A stretch of 64,000 nucleotides of DNA from Streptomyces sp. NBC_01716 (GCF_036248275.1 NZ_CP109181.1:3038001-3102000); one strand, 5' to 3'. Shown: positions 20,943 to 28,861, counted from the first letter of the stretch. Numbers and translations: made by a program. Notes: generated from the letters alone by a model not told the origin.

Positions 20943-21698
20943 TCAGGCGGGCTTGACCGCCTCGATCAGGAAGCGTGTCGTGGTGGCCACGAAGGGGCCC
21001 TCGGTCTCGATACGGCGGTGCAGGGCGGCGAGTTGATCGCGGTACCGGTCGACGGTGAAACCGGGCACCAGCCAGATCACCTTGCGCAGGAAGTAGACGA
21101 CCGCGCCGATGTCGTGGAACTCGGTGCGCAGTGCCGCCGTCCGCAGATCCACCACGTCGAGCCCGGCGGCCTCGGCCGCCGCCCTGGCCCGTTCGGGGTC
21201 GCGCGCCGTGCGGCCATCGGGCTGCGGCCCGAGGAAGTACTCGACCAGTTCGAAGACGCTGGCCGGGCCGACCTCCTGGGAGAAGTACGTGCCGCCGGGC
21301 CGCAGGACGCGGGCGATCTCGGTCCACCACGCCTTCACCGGGTGCCGGCTGACGACCAGATCGAAGGCCGCGTCCGCGAAGGGCAGCGGCGGCTCGTCCC
21401 GGTCACTGACGACGACCGCACCGCGCGGGTGCAGGAGCGCGGTGGCGCGGGCCACGTTCGGCGGCCAGCCCTCGGTGGCCACGGTCAGCGGCGGCAACGT
21501 CGGTACGGAGGCGAGGACTTCACCGCCGCCGGTCTGGATGTCGAGGGCGGCGGTGGCGCGCGCCATCCGCTCGGCCATGGCACGGGCGTAGCCCCACGGG
21601 GGCCGCTCCTCCGTCGCCCGCCCGTCGAGCCAGGAGAAGTCCCAGCCGTCGACGGAGACGGCGCCGGCCTCGGCGATCAGGTCATCGAAGGAAGACAT
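20943..21698 (-). CDS. SAM-dependent class I methyltransferase
   Basis: This 251-residue Rossmann-fold methyltransferase has motif I weakly recognisable as ALDIQTGGGEVL, an acidic residue at the end of strand 2 (VATEGWPPN), and motif IV/post-IV as FDLVVSRHPVKAWW then IARVLRPGGTYFSQEVG. The latter is typical of methyltransferase family 11. The ATG at 21698 gives a start at MSSFDDLI; the frame extends 14 codons further but that part looks like leader. It converges on the AlkZ-like gene with 13 bp between. The substrate is unknown. Confidence 0.85.
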   Translation of the reverse strand: MSSFDDLIAEAGAVSVDGWDFSWLDGRATEERPPWGYARAMAERMARATAALDIQTGGGEVLASVPTLPPLTVATEGWPPNVARATALLHPRGAVVVSDRDEPPLPFADAAFDLVVSRHPVKAWWTEIARVLRPGGTYFSQEVGPASVFELVEYFLGPQPDGRTARDPERARAAAEAAGLDVVDLRTAALRTEFHDIGAVVYFLRKVIWLVPGFTVDRYRDQLAALHRRIETEGPFVATTTRFLIEAVKPA

Positions 21699-21761
21699 GC
21701 GGGGATGCTCCCAGGGGCCCTGTGCGGACCGCGAACGCATTTCACCGGGGTCCGGGCCGGC

Positions 21762-22685
21762 TCAGACGGCGAGAGCGCCGAGCACCAGGCCGAGCAGCGC
21801 CCCGGTGATCATGAACGGTCCGAAGGGGATCGCGGACTTACGGTTCGCCCGGCGCAGGAGCATCAGCCCGAGCCCGTACAGCGACCCGAACAGGAATCCC
21901 GCGAACGCACCGACGAACAGCACCGCCCAGCCGTGCCAGCCGAGTACGACACCCAGCGAGAGCGCGAGCTTGACGTCGCCGAAGCCCATGCCGTTCGGGT
22001 TGATCAGGAAGAGGACGAAGTAGCAGGCGCCGAGGGCGAGTCCGCCCAGGAGCGCGGTCGGCCAGGAGCCGCCGTCCGCCGGGAGGAGCGCGGCGATCCC
22101 GAGCAGCACGGCGGCGGCCAGCGCGAGCGGCAGCGTCAACTGGTCGGGGAGGCGGTGCACGTTGCGGTCGACGAGCGCGAGCAGTACGGCGAAGGGTGCG
22201 AGCAGCAGCCAGACGGCGAGTTCGGGGCGGGGCCCGGTGGCGGCGGCGAGGGCGCCGCAGACGAGGGCGGTGATGACGGTGACGTAGACGGAGGGGACGT
22301 AGCGCGCGCCGCGCAGGACGGGTGCCGGGGCGGTGCTGGTCTCCGCGTCGTCGGCGTCGGTCTCCGGGGACGCCTCGCCCGGTGCGGGGGCGGACTCGTC
22401 CGTGCGGGGAAGCGCGGCCTCGCCGGCCTCCGCACGCCCCGGGGACGCGGCGGCCCCTGAGTCCGTACGCCCGCCCGCGCCCGCTGCCATGACCACGCCG
22501 CCCGCCGCCGCGCAGGTCGCACAACCGGCCCTGCCGAGCCAGCCCTTGACGGGCCCGATGATCGGGTGCCCCGCCTCGCAGCTGTCGCGGTACGCCTCCT
22601 CGGGCTCGACGGAGAGCCGGTACGCGGCGCGCGGAAGAAGCAGCCCGGCGGCTGCGCCCCAGAGGACAGAGACAACGATCAGCAT
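21762..22685 (-). CDS. Type IV prepilin peptidase (TadV/PilD family, A24)
   Basis: This polytopic aspartyl protease removes class III signal peptides from Flp-type pilins and pseudopilins at the membrane. Both catalytic Asp residues are visible: D173 in LVDRNVHRLPD and D237 in GMGFGDVKLALSLG (the GxGDVK motif). A cytoplasmic loop with CEAGH and CATCAA (possible remains of the zinc-cysteine motif) follows the first helix, then a long Ala/Pro/Glu-rich insert and about six transmembrane helices. The ATG at 22685 is used here (307 aa); a GTG three codons upstream is possible. It lies just outside the Tad operons and is the obvious processing enzyme for the six prepilin-like proteins in this window. 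Confidence 0.93.
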   Translation of the reverse strand: MLIVVSVLWGAAAGLLLPRAAYRLSVEPEEAYRDSCEAGHPIIGPVKGWLGRAGCATCAAAGGVVMAAGAGGRTDSGAAASPGRAEAGEAALPRTDESAPAPGEASPETDADDAETSTAPAPVLRGARYVPSVYVTVITALVCGALAAATGPRPELAVWLLLAPFAVLLALVDRNVHRLPDQLTLPLALAAAVLLGIAALLPADGGSWPTALLGGLALGACYFVLFLINPNGMGFGDVKLALSLGVVLGWHGWAVLFVGAFAGFLFGSLYGLGLMLLRRANRKSAIPFGPFMITGALLGLVLGALAV

Positions 22686-22805
22686 GGCGTGCACATGGTC
22701 GACCTTAGAGCGAACCGCGTGGCGGGTCATAGGTCCCAGGACCCATATCCGCCATGAGAAGGCCGGGAATTGGGCTCCGCAGCGGGAAAGCGGGACGGGG
22801 GGTCG

Positions 22806-22811
22806 TATGGT
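22806..22811 (+). promoter_or_regulatory. Candidate leaderless promoter -10 (TATGGT)
   Basis: TATGGT lies 8 bases before the DUF192 ATG, with no ribosome site between them. Confidence 0.4.
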
Positions 22812-22819
22812 CTAGCGCC

Positions 22820-23191
22820 ATGGGGAAATGGCAGAACGGCAAGGGAAGTCTGACGATCGAGGGCCGGGACGAGCCGGTCGCGCTGGAGATCGCCGCCTCG
22901 TACAACGCGCGGCGGCGCGGGCTGCTGGGGCGGACCGGGCTCGACGGGGCGCTGCTGATCACGCCGTGCGGCAGCGTGCACACGTTCCGGATGGGCTTCA
23001 CGATCGATGTGGCCTATCTGGACAAGGAGTTGAAGGTCGTCCACGTCCATACCGTGAAGCCCGGCCGGATGCCGCTGCCCCGGCTGCGGGCCCGGCATGT
23101 GCTGGAGGCCGAGGCCGGGGCGATGGAGCGGTGGGGCCTGCGTCCGGGCGTGCGGCTGAGCGTGCACGCCCAGAGCCTGTCCGGCGCCTGA
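22820..23191 (+). CDS. DUF192 family protein
   Basis: This 123-residue member of DUF192 is a small conserved beta-rich family of unknown biochemical function. Its pattern is clear: RRRGLLGRTGL, then CGSVHTFRMGFTIDVAYLDKE and a HTVKPGRMPLPR block. Many homologues carry a signal peptide, but this one does not. DUF192 genes are frequently beside prepilin-peptidase/Tad genes in actinobacteria, and here it is divergent from the prepilin peptidase. A role in the Tad system is possible but not shown. Confidence 0.85.
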   Translation: MGKWQNGKGSLTIEGRDEPVALEIAASYNARRRGLLGRTGLDGALLITPCGSVHTFRMGFTIDVAYLDKELKVVHVHTVKPGRMPLPRLRARHVLEAEAGAMERWGLRPGVRLSVHAQSLSGA

Positions 23192-23215
23192 TCCCCAAGG
23201 CCCCTCGCCGGCGGG

Positions 23216-24025
23216 CTACTTGAGCTTCACCGCCTGGGTGGCGAGCAGGATCGACGGTATCTCCGGGGTCGTGGTGCCCTCGAAGTTCGCGGTGTAGAAG
23301 GTCGCGACCGTGCCGCCCACGCGTACGACCTGGAACACCATCGGCACCGGATCGCCCTCGAACTCGCCCGTCACCTGGTACGCGAGAGTGTCGTCGCCCG
23401 CCCTGGGGACGTCGAGCCGCTTCACCGCCGCGTACGTCGACGTGCTGCCCGCGCCGGTTCCCTTGAAGCCGTCCTCGCAGTTCTTGACCGCCCCGCTGAG
23501 CCGGTTGAAGAGAGTGGTGGCGTCCTGTGTCCCGTGGGTGGCGAGGAATTCGGAGATGGCGGGCCGGCCGGTCTTCGCGCCGACGAGCTGACGGTAGATG
23601 ACCGCCGACGGCTCGGGCTCGGGCTTGCCGTTGATCATCGCGGTGAGCGGTGCACAGTCCGGCTTGTCGGCGCTCTCGCCCTGCTCAGGCGGCCCGTCCA
23701 TCGGGCCGGACTTGAACGTCGGCACATCGCCGGTGGCCAGCACGGCGGCGTCCAGCTCGGCCTTGGTCAGCTCCTTGCCGCCACCAGCGCCGACGCCCTT
23801 CACCTCGGGATTGACGGTCTTCGGCTGGTCCTCCAGGGCCGGCGGCTCCGAGACCTGTCCGGGGTCCTTCGGGTCCCTCGCCTCCGCCGTGCCACTGGCG
23901 GAGGCGTCCGGCTTCCTCTCGTCGGCGGCGTCGCCGCCGCAGGCAGTGGTGACCCCCAGCACGAGCGCGGCCAGTGCGGCGACCGTGCCGGTCCGCCGTG
24001 CCGTACCTGCGGTGCGCGTCCTCAT
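23216..24025 (-). CDS. Putative lipoprotein downstream of toxin-immunity pair
   Basis: I do not recognise the mature domain of this 269-residue exported protein. A lipoprotein signal with lipobox VTTAC (Cys29) is followed by an acidic Pro-rich linker to about residue 80. The globular part has two cysteines (DCAPL and KNCEDG) and a YQVTGEFEGDPVP-type beta sheet resembling PknH-sensor-like or sortilin-like actinobacterial lipoproteins. The ATG at 24025 sits right at the signal peptide. It lies 55 bp after the candidate immunity gene in the same direction, so it may belong to the toxin operon. A periplasm-side immunity or receptor role would be inference only. Confidence 0.75.
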   Translation of the reverse strand: MRTRTAGTARRTGTVAALAALVLGVTTACGGDAADERKPDASASGTAEARDPKDPGQVSEPPALEDQPKTVNPEVKGVGAGGGKELTKAELDAAVLATGDVPTFKSGPMDGPPEQGESADKPDCAPLTAMINGKPEPEPSAVIYRQLVGAKTGRPAISEFLATHGTQDATTLFNRLSGAVKNCEDGFKGTGAGSTSTYAAVKRLDVPRAGDDTLAYQVTGEFEGDPVPMVFQVVRVGGTVATFYTANFEGTTTPEIPSILLATQAVKLK

Positions 24026-24080
24026 CTGTTTCCCATCTCGCTCTCTGCCGGCTCTGCCGGCCTGCTCCGACCGCTGACGT

Positions 24081-24482
24081 TCACTCGTTTCCCGCGTCGC
24101 TCGGGGTCCCGCCGTAGTAGGGCCTGACCGTTTTTCCGAGCTTCCGCTGGATGGACCGGAGCGACCTGATCGTCGTCTCGTCACTGCGCCCGGTGGTCGT
24201 CGGCCATTCGAAGCCCGTACCGACCAGGTCGCTGACGAACACGATCTCGACGGCCAGCAGAATCCGCGCCCAGTCGACCGGGGCGAGCGGCACATCGTCG
24301 GCGAGCGCGCGCCGCAGCCGGGAACACTGGTCGAGCAGGTCGCGCTCGCTCTCGAACCCCATGCCGACGGCGAGTTGGTCGCCGCACCGGGCGGGACCTC
24401 CCCATTCCAGGAGGGCCCGCCGCAGCAGCGCGGTCTCGTCGTCGGCGAGCAGGGCGCTCGCCGCCACGTCGCTTTCCGCCAT
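24081..24482 (-). CDS. Candidate immunity protein to the pilin-Hint toxin
   Basis: This is a 133-residue soluble acidic helical protein that I do not recognise. Its ATG overlaps the stop codon of the toxin fusion gene by 4 bases (ATGA), the standard arrangement of polymorphic toxin-immunity pairs. It has no signal peptide or membrane segment, as expected for protection against a nuclease-type toxin acting in the cytoplasm. Composition is dominated by Leu/Ala/Asp/Glu helices (LLADDETALLRRALLEW, DLLDQCSRLRRALADD). The immunity function is inferred only from position, size and solubility. Confidence 0.6.
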   Translation of the reverse strand: MAESDVAASALLADDETALLRRALLEWGGPARCGDQLAVGMGFESERDLLDQCSRLRRALADDVPLAPVDWARILLAVEIVFVSDLVGTGFEWPTTTGRSDETTIRSLRSIQRKLGKTVRPYYGGTPSDAGNE

Positions 24483-26047
24483 CAGTCGAGTTCCTCCCAG
24501 TAGTCGTCCAGCGTCGTCGGGTCCCGGCGGAAGATGGTTCCGCCGTCCGGATGCGTCGGGTCATGAATCACGATCGTCGTGCCGTCCTTGCCGAGGTACG
24601 CCTTCCGGCCGCTGCCGAGGGGCTTGGTCCGCGAGGGATTCTTCATGACGTCGGTGGCGAGCTTGCCGAGATCCTCCGCCGAGACACCCGGGAAGTCCTT
24701 CGCGTGCTTGTTGTCCGCGTGCCCCTTGGCGATGTCGCCCGCGTCTTCGAGCCGCTCCTCGTCGGTGCACCAGTCGTTGTTGTGCACCAGGACCGGTGTG
24801 TCACCGGTGACGACATAGTACGTGTGGATGCCGTTGATGGTGAGGTCGTGCGTGGTCTGCCGCTTGGTGTAGCGGTCGACGGCCGTGACCTGCACCGACG
24901 TACCCGCGGGCGTACGGAGGTCGTCCCCGGGCGCGATGTCCCCGGCGTCCGCCCAGCGACCCCGGTCCGTCAGCCAGAAGGGGTGCGTATCGGTCGCCGT
25001 CAGAACCTCGGTGCCGGAGTCCGTGAGGACCGTGAGGCGCGTGAAGTCCTTGTCGTCGTACGTGGTGATGGTGCGTTCGACGGCGCGGGCCCGCGTACGA
25101 CCGCTCTCGGGGTCGGTGGCGACGACGCGCATGCCGGCCCGGACCTTGTCGATCGCCATCCGGCGGCCGTCGGCGAGCAGCACGGGAGTGCCGGGCAGGA
25201 AGCTGTGCTTGACGGCGCAGGACTCCGGCTTGTCCTCCGGTTTGTCGCCGTCGGGTTTGTCCTTCTTCTCCTGGTCGAGCTTCTTCTTCGCGTCGGCGAG
25301 TCTGTCCTCGGCGTCGTCGACGCGTTTGCGGTTCTTGATCAGGCCCTTGAGGCCGTCGTACAGATCCCCGCCGTGCTTCTTGAGCTTCTTGACCAGCTCG
25401 ACGGCCTTCTTCCACTTCCATGGAGCGCCGTACTTCGCGGCCAGCTTGCCCACCGCACCGCCGACAATGCTGAGCAGCACGTTGATCAGGGTTTCCGTGC
25501 AGGCGCCCATGTCGCCCTTGGTGATGCAGTCCAGAGCGTCCGTGATGCCCAGTTCGTCGGCGAGGATCTTCGCGAGTTCCTTCGCGGCTTCCTTCGCCTT
25601 GTCGCTGTCGCTCTTCTCCGCCGCCTGCGCGTCCTGGAGTTCCTTCAGCGCGGCGTCGTAGTCGAGCTCCGCCTGCGACTTGTCGCCGTTGCCGTCACCG
25701 CCGCCGGAATCGGCGGCGGGGTCGTCCGTGCCACCGGGCGGGAGGTCGTCACCGCCCTCGTCGTCCTCCGCGACCGTGTCGCTGCCGCCACCGCAGTCAC
25801 CCCCGCCGGTGATCTTGCAGACCTGTGTGCTGATCCCGTCGGCCAGCGCCGGCCCGACCCCCGTACCGACCAGCGCCCCCACGATCGCCGCCACGACGAC
25901 GATCAGGCCCACGTACTCGATCGCTCCCTGCCCGCGCTGTGAAGATCTGCGCAGAGCGCCCAGCAGCCGGACGTCGGTACGCGGCAGGGACTGCCGCGCC
26001 CGACGTCGGACATGACGAATCCGACGTACTACCCCCGATGGCAACAT
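24482..26047 (-). CDS. Pilin-signal / Hint / C-terminal toxin fusion protein
   Basis: This 521-residue protein looks like a polymorphic toxin exported through the Tad system. A basic leader ends at RRSSQRG, then QGAIEYVGLIVVVAAIVGALV (residues 40-60) reproduces an Flp prepilin: cleavage after Gly39, Glu at +5, Tyr at +6, hydrophobic helix. An acidic linker and a Lys-rich helical segment (about 125-265) follow. A Hint autoprocessing domain runs about 277-423, with Cys277, HSFLPGTPVLLADG, TDTHPFWL and a terminal TPVLVHNN. The last 98 residues (KHAKDFPG, RKAYLGKDGTTIVIHDP, DGGTIF) have the look of BECR-type RNase toxins. The ATG at 26047 (or GTG at 26053) lies at the expected transcription start, so translation may be leaderless. 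The following gene overlaps and is the candidate immunity gene. Confidence 0.88.
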   Translation of the reverse strand: MLPSGVVRRIRHVRRRARQSLPRTDVRLLGALRRSSQRGQGAIEYVGLIVVVAAIVGALVGTGVGPALADGISTQVCKITGGGDCGGGSDTVAEDDEGGDDLPPGGTDDPAADSGGGDGNGDKSQAELDYDAALKELQDAQAAEKSDSDKAKEAAKELAKILADELGITDALDCITKGDMGACTETLINVLLSIVGGAVGKLAAKYGAPWKWKKAVELVKKLKKHGGDLYDGLKGLIKNRKRVDDAEDRLADAKKKLDQEKKDKPDGDKPEDKPESCAVKHSFLPGTPVLLADGRRMAIDKVRAGMRVVATDPESGRTRARAVERTITTYDDKDFTRLTVLTDSGTEVLTATDTHPFWLTDRGRWADAGDIAPGDDLRTPAGTSVQVTAVDRYTKRQTTHDLTINGIHTYYVVTGDTPVLVHNNDWCTDEERLEDAGDIAKGHADNKHAKDFPGVSAEDLGKLATDVMKNPSRTKPLGSGRKAYLGKDGTTIVIHDPTHPDGGTIFRRDPTTLDDYWEELD

Positions 26048-26054
26048 ACACACG

Positions 26055-26060
26055 ACGCTA
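26055..26060 (-). promoter_or_regulatory. Candidate -10 (TAGCGT) of toxin fusion gene
   Basis: TAGCGT lies 22 bp downstream of the shared palindrome, in the same register as for the pilin and the second fusion gene. The predicted transcription start falls within a few bases of the ATG at 26047. Confidence 0.5.
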
Positions 26061-26082
26061 CGGCGCCAACTCGGGCCGGGTC

Positions 26083-26100
26083 ATGGGCCCGAGGGCCCAA
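26083..26100 (-). promoter_or_regulatory. Shared palindrome, toxin fusion copy
   Basis: Read on the minus strand this is TTGGGCCCTCGGGCCCAT, an 18-bp palindrome centred about 31 bp upstream of the -10. Near-identical 18-mers stand before the Flp-like pilin gene (26729-26746) and the second fusion gene (38891-38908). Confidence 0.65.
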
Positions 26101-26249
26101 TAACGGGCTCAGTTCCGGGGCAACCGGGCACCCCGGCGCCCGAACCGGGCAGCGGACGGGAGCGGCGGACGGACAGGCCGGCGCGCGGACAGGGCACTGC
26201 CCCGGCCGCCTGGCGTACAGGCGGACGGGGCAGAGGTGGGGGGTCAACT

Positions 26250-26270
26250 GGGGTCTGCCGTACAGACCCC
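26250..26270 (-). terminator. Possible stem-loop after Flp pilin gene
   Basis: GGGGTCTG and CAGACCCC form an 8-bp stem with a 5-base loop about 90 bp after the pilin stop. It may separate abundant pilin mRNA from the toxin transcript. No U tract is present. Confidence 0.45.
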
Positions 26271-26356
26271 TGGCCCGTGGAAGCGAGAAGGGCAGGTCCG
26301 GCACCATCCTGGCGGGAATGAATGCGGCCTGCCCTGCTCGCTGCGAGTCCGGTGGA

Positions 26357-26590
26357 TCAGCCGCCGAGGATCTCGCCGACCTTGTCCGACAGACCGCCGG
26401 CGATCTCGTCCGCGACACCGGAGCCGACAATCGCGGCGATGATCAGCGCGACGAGGACGATGACACCCACGTACTCGACCGCGCCCTGACCCTTGTCGCT
26501 CCGGCGCTTCATCGCGGAGACGGCGGTGTTCGCCCAGGTGCCGACGTAGAGCTTGGCGTTGGTGGCGGCCTTCAGCGTGACGTTCGACAT
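26357..26590 (-). CDS. Flp-like major pilin
   Basis: This is a 77-residue prepilin. A basic leader ends KRRSDKG, then QGAVEYVGVIVLVALIIAAI gives Gly(-1), Glu+5, Tyr+6 and a hydrophobic assembly helix, exactly the Flp-family class III signal. The mature part is about 43 residues, ending in GGLSDKVGEILGG, typical of the very short actinobacterial Flp pilins. A strong AGGGGGAAAA ribosome site precedes the ATG, consistent with high expression. The promoter carries the palindrome shared with the two fusion genes. It is the probable structural subunit of the pilus made by TadA/B/C. Confidence 0.92.
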   Translation of the reverse strand: MSNVTLKAATNAKLYVGTWANTAVSAMKRRSDKGQGAVEYVGVIVLVALIIAAIVGSGVADEIAGGLSDKVGEILGG

Positions 26591-26701
26591 GAGATTTTCC
26601 CCCTGTGTGTAGGCCGGCCGACGACCGGCCGACAGTTACGAATCCTTGGTGTCTCCCGCGCTTCCGGCTTCCTCCTGGCCGGTCTCGCTGGCGACATGAG
26701 A

Positions 26702-26707
26702 AACATA
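26702..26707 (-). promoter_or_regulatory. Candidate -10 (TATGTT) of pilin gene
   Basis: TATGTT lies 21 bp downstream of the shared palindrome and about 110 bp before the pilin ATG, implying a leader of about 105 bases. Confidence 0.5.
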
Positions 26708-26728
26708 CGGCGGCACGCTCCTACGGGC

Positions 26729-26758
26729 ATGGGCCCCAAGGCCCAACCCCGGGCCCAA
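26729..26758 (-). promoter_or_regulatory. Shared palindrome and 12-bp repeats, pilin copy
   Basis: The minus strand reads TTGGGCCCGGGG (26758-26747) then TTGGGCCTTGGG (26746-26735), two direct 12-mers. The second continues into GGCCCAT to make the 18-bp palindrome at 26729-26746. A third copy of TTGGGCCCGGGG lies on the plus strand at 26767-26778. Confidence 0.65.
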
Positions 26759-26855
26759 CCCGCGAATTGGGCCCGGGGGACAGAAAACCGGCCGGTGCCG
26801 TACGCCACGTGCGCGTACGACACCGGCCGGGAGGCCCAGTGACCGAACCGGCGGA

Positions 26856-27524
26856 TCAGTTCTGGGAGCTGTCCGCGTCGCCGCGCGGGAAGGAGATCTC
26901 CACGCGGCGGTTCTTCTTGCGTCCTTCTTCGCTGCCGTTGTCCGCGATCGGGTACTGCTCGCCGTAGCCCCGGATCTCGTACGTGATGCCGGCGGCGGAC
27001 AGTTCCTTCTCCAGGACTCCGTGCACCGCCTGTGCGCGCTCCTTGGAGAGGACGTCGCCGTGGGCCGACGAGCCCAGGTTGTCCGTGAAGCCGAAGACGC
27101 GGACCTTCTGGGCGCCCTGCTTCTCGATCTCCGCCGCCACGGCGGCGATACGGTCGTTCGCGGCGCTGGAGAGCTTCGCGCTGTCCTTACCGAAGAGCAC
27201 CTCGGACTGGAGCGCGAACTTCACCGTCTCGCTGGTGTCCTCGCGGCGCTCCTCACCGCCCTCGGACTCGACGACGGAGATGATCGGCAGCACCCGCGCC
27301 GGGGCGAGAGTGGCACCGTCCCGGAGCTTCAGCCCCGGGTTGTCGCCGTCGACCTCGGGCGGCGGCAGCGTCGACTCCGTGCCGGGCGGGGTGCTCGGCG
27401 ACTCGTCGGCCGACGCGCTCGCCGCCATGGTGAACTGAACACTGGTGAAGAGGACCGCGGCGGCGATGGCCGTCGCCGCCGGCCGCACACAGGCCCGGCG
27501 CGTGCGCGCCGTGGTGGCACGCAT
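26856..27524 (-). CDS. OmpA-family peptidoglycan-binding protein
   Basis: This 222-residue exported protein has a signal peptide (to about residue 40, ASASADES), a Pro-rich spacer and a C-terminal OmpA domain. The domain's hallmarks are VLFGKDSAKLSSAANDRI, VFGFTDNLGSS, LSKERAQAV and KKNRRVEISF, the diaminopimelate-binding fold that grips peptidoglycan non-covalently. It is the last gene of the Tad operon and its ATG overlaps the preceding stop by one base (TGATG). A wall anchor for the pilus machine is the natural reading, as OmpA-like proteins serve other secretion systems; that role is inferred. Confidence 0.88.
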   Translation of the reverse strand: MRATTARTRRACVRPAATAIAAAVLFTSVQFTMAASASADESPSTPPGTESTLPPPEVDGDNPGLKLRDGATLAPARVLPIISVVESEGGEERREDTSETVKFALQSEVLFGKDSAKLSSAANDRIAAVAAEIEKQGAQKVRVFGFTDNLGSSAHGDVLSKERAQAVHGVLEKELSAAGITYEIRGYGEQYPIADNGSEEGRKKNRRVEISFPRGDADSSQN

Positions 27525-28108
27525 CAGGAGATCTCAATCGTCGCGTTGGGCATCAGCGGAACCTGGATGTCGACCTCTGACGTGCCGTCGGGCGGCGCCG
27601 GGAACTGGGCGAAGAAGTTCTCGGTGGCGTTGCCGTCCAGACGGGTGATGCCCGTCGTGGTCAGCGGGTAGCCGTCGGTGTCCCGCAGGACGTAGTAGCG
27701 CTTCTTCTCCGTCTTGTCGACCAGCGTGATCCCGGCGAGGGACCGGCCGGTGCGCTTGACCTGGTTCTCCTGGCCGTTCCACTGGAGCGGCACCTGGGTG
27801 CTGTCGCCGTTGGTGTTCTTGATGGTCCCCGAGACCGTCAGGAATCCGCCGTCGTCGCGGGCGGCCGTGTTGATCACCACCTGGAATCCGTTGGACCCGT
27901 TGATGGTCGCAAGGGTCTGGCTGGTGTCCGGCACCGTGTTGCCGCCGTCGTCCTTCGACTTGTCCCCGCTCGGGGCCGACGACGAGGCGCCGTCGTCCTT
28001 CGAGCCGTCGTCGCCACTGCCGCACGCCGTCAGAGACACGGTCAGCGCCACGGCCGCGAGGGCGCAGCCCGCCACCCTACGGGCCTTCATTCCATGCCGG
28101 ATATTCAT
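27524..28108 (-). CDS. Tad-operon lipoprotein
   Basis: This 194-residue predicted lipoprotein has lipobox SLTAC (Cys29) followed by a Gly/Ser/Asp-rich tether and one compact beta domain (VVINTAARDDGGFLTVSGTIKN, YYVLRDTDGYPLT). Part of this resembles DUF4352-like immunoglobulin-fold modules. I chose the ATG at 28108 because AAGGA precedes it; the frame could also open at a GTG at 28132. It sits between the TadG-like and OmpA-family genes with tight spacing, so it is probably a membrane-attached component of the Tad envelope complex. The exact role is unknown. Confidence 0.78.
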   Translation of the reverse strand: MNIRHGMKARRVAGCALAAVALTVSLTACGSGDDGSKDDGASSSAPSGDKSKDDGGNTVPDTSQTLATINGSNGFQVVINTAARDDGGFLTVSGTIKNTNGDSTQVPLQWNGQENQVKRTGRSLAGITLVDKTEKKRYYVLRDTDGYPLTTTGITRLDGNATENFFAQFPAPPDGTSEVDIQVPLMPNATIEIS

Positions 28109-28138
28109 CAGTAAATGATCCTTTGCGTTCACTCGCGG

Positions 28139-28861
28139 TCAGTCCTCGGCCAGTCGGACGGAGAACAGAACAGACATGTCAGGCAGCACGGGGTTCTTCG
28201 GGTCGATGGTCACAAGACCCTTACCATCACAGTCGAGTTCACCCGGGGAGACAGGCTCTTCTTCGCCCTCATCTCCCTCGTCTCCCTCATCGGGCTCCTC
28301 GGATCCCTCGTCGGAGCCTTCGTCTTCTTCCGCCGGCTTGAAGCTGCACCGGGGTTCGACGACCGCCGTGGCGTGGGCCCTGGCCTTCTCGTCGGCCTCG
28401 TCCCCCAGCACACTGTCGCCCATCGTCTCCTTGGTGGCGACATGGACCGTGAAGCCCCACCTGCCGTCACCCGTCCAGCCGCAGCCGCCCGCGGGCACAT
28501 CCACGTCCGCGTCGTTCTCCTCGGCGAAGCGGCCGGCCGCGACGCAGCCGTTGTAGGTGCCCAGGGGGTTGCCGTTGAAGATGTCGTCCAGATAGCCGGG
28601 CTGAAGAAGATTCCCCAGGAGGTCGAGCCGGAACTGGTCCCGTGATTCCTGGGCCGCCGCGAGTGCCGCCGCATCGGCTGCGGACTGGGCGCCGTTACGG
28701 GTGGCGCCCGCCTGGCCGACCGCGAAGAACGCGAGCGCGAGGAAAAGCAGCGCCGCCACCATCGTGATGTATATGGGAGCGGCCTGCCCCGCCTCGCGGG
28801 AGTCGCGCCCGTTCGAATTCTCGATTTCCCGGCCCTCAAGGCCCTCAGCACGCTCAGCCAC
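28139..28861 (-). CDS. TadG-like pilus assembly protein
   Basis: This 240-residue pseudopilin-like protein has leader end GRDSREAG, then QAAPIYITMVAALLFLALAF, the form seen in TadG/Rv3654c-like proteins (processing after Gly, Tyr at +6, but no Glu+5). The helix is followed by GATRNGAQSAADAAALAAAQE, the TadG/TadE hallmark. The extracellular part has four cysteines and a very acidic Glu/Asp/Gly stretch near the C-terminus (DEGSEEPDEGDEGDEG). The GTG start overlaps the response-regulator stop by 8 bp, which ties the regulator to the assembly genes in one transcript. Confidence 0.85.
   Translation of the reverse strand: MAERAEGLEGREIENSNGRDSREAGQAAPIYITMVAALLFLALAFFAVGQAGATRNGAQSAADAAALAAAQESRDQFRLDLLGNLLQPGYLDDIFNGNPLGTYNGCVAAGRFAEENDADVDVPAGGCGWTGDGRWGFTVHVATKETMGDSVLGDEADEKARAHATAVVEPRCSFKPAEEDEGSDEGSEEPDEGDEGDEGEEEPVSPGELDCDGKGLVTIDPKNPVLPDMSVLFSVRLAED

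Noticed and set aside
24482..26047. Reading the Hint-containing protein as a true intein host
   Set aside because: There is no conserved enzyme extein, the part after the Hint domain is a short toxin-like domain, and an overlapping small gene follows, which is the polymorphic-toxin layout.
26081..26100. GGGCCC palindrome before the toxin gene as a terminator of the pilin gene
   Set aside because: The same 18-mer occurs at the same distance from -10 boxes at two other promoters, so an operator explains it better; a separate weak stem at 26250-26270 is a better terminator candidate.
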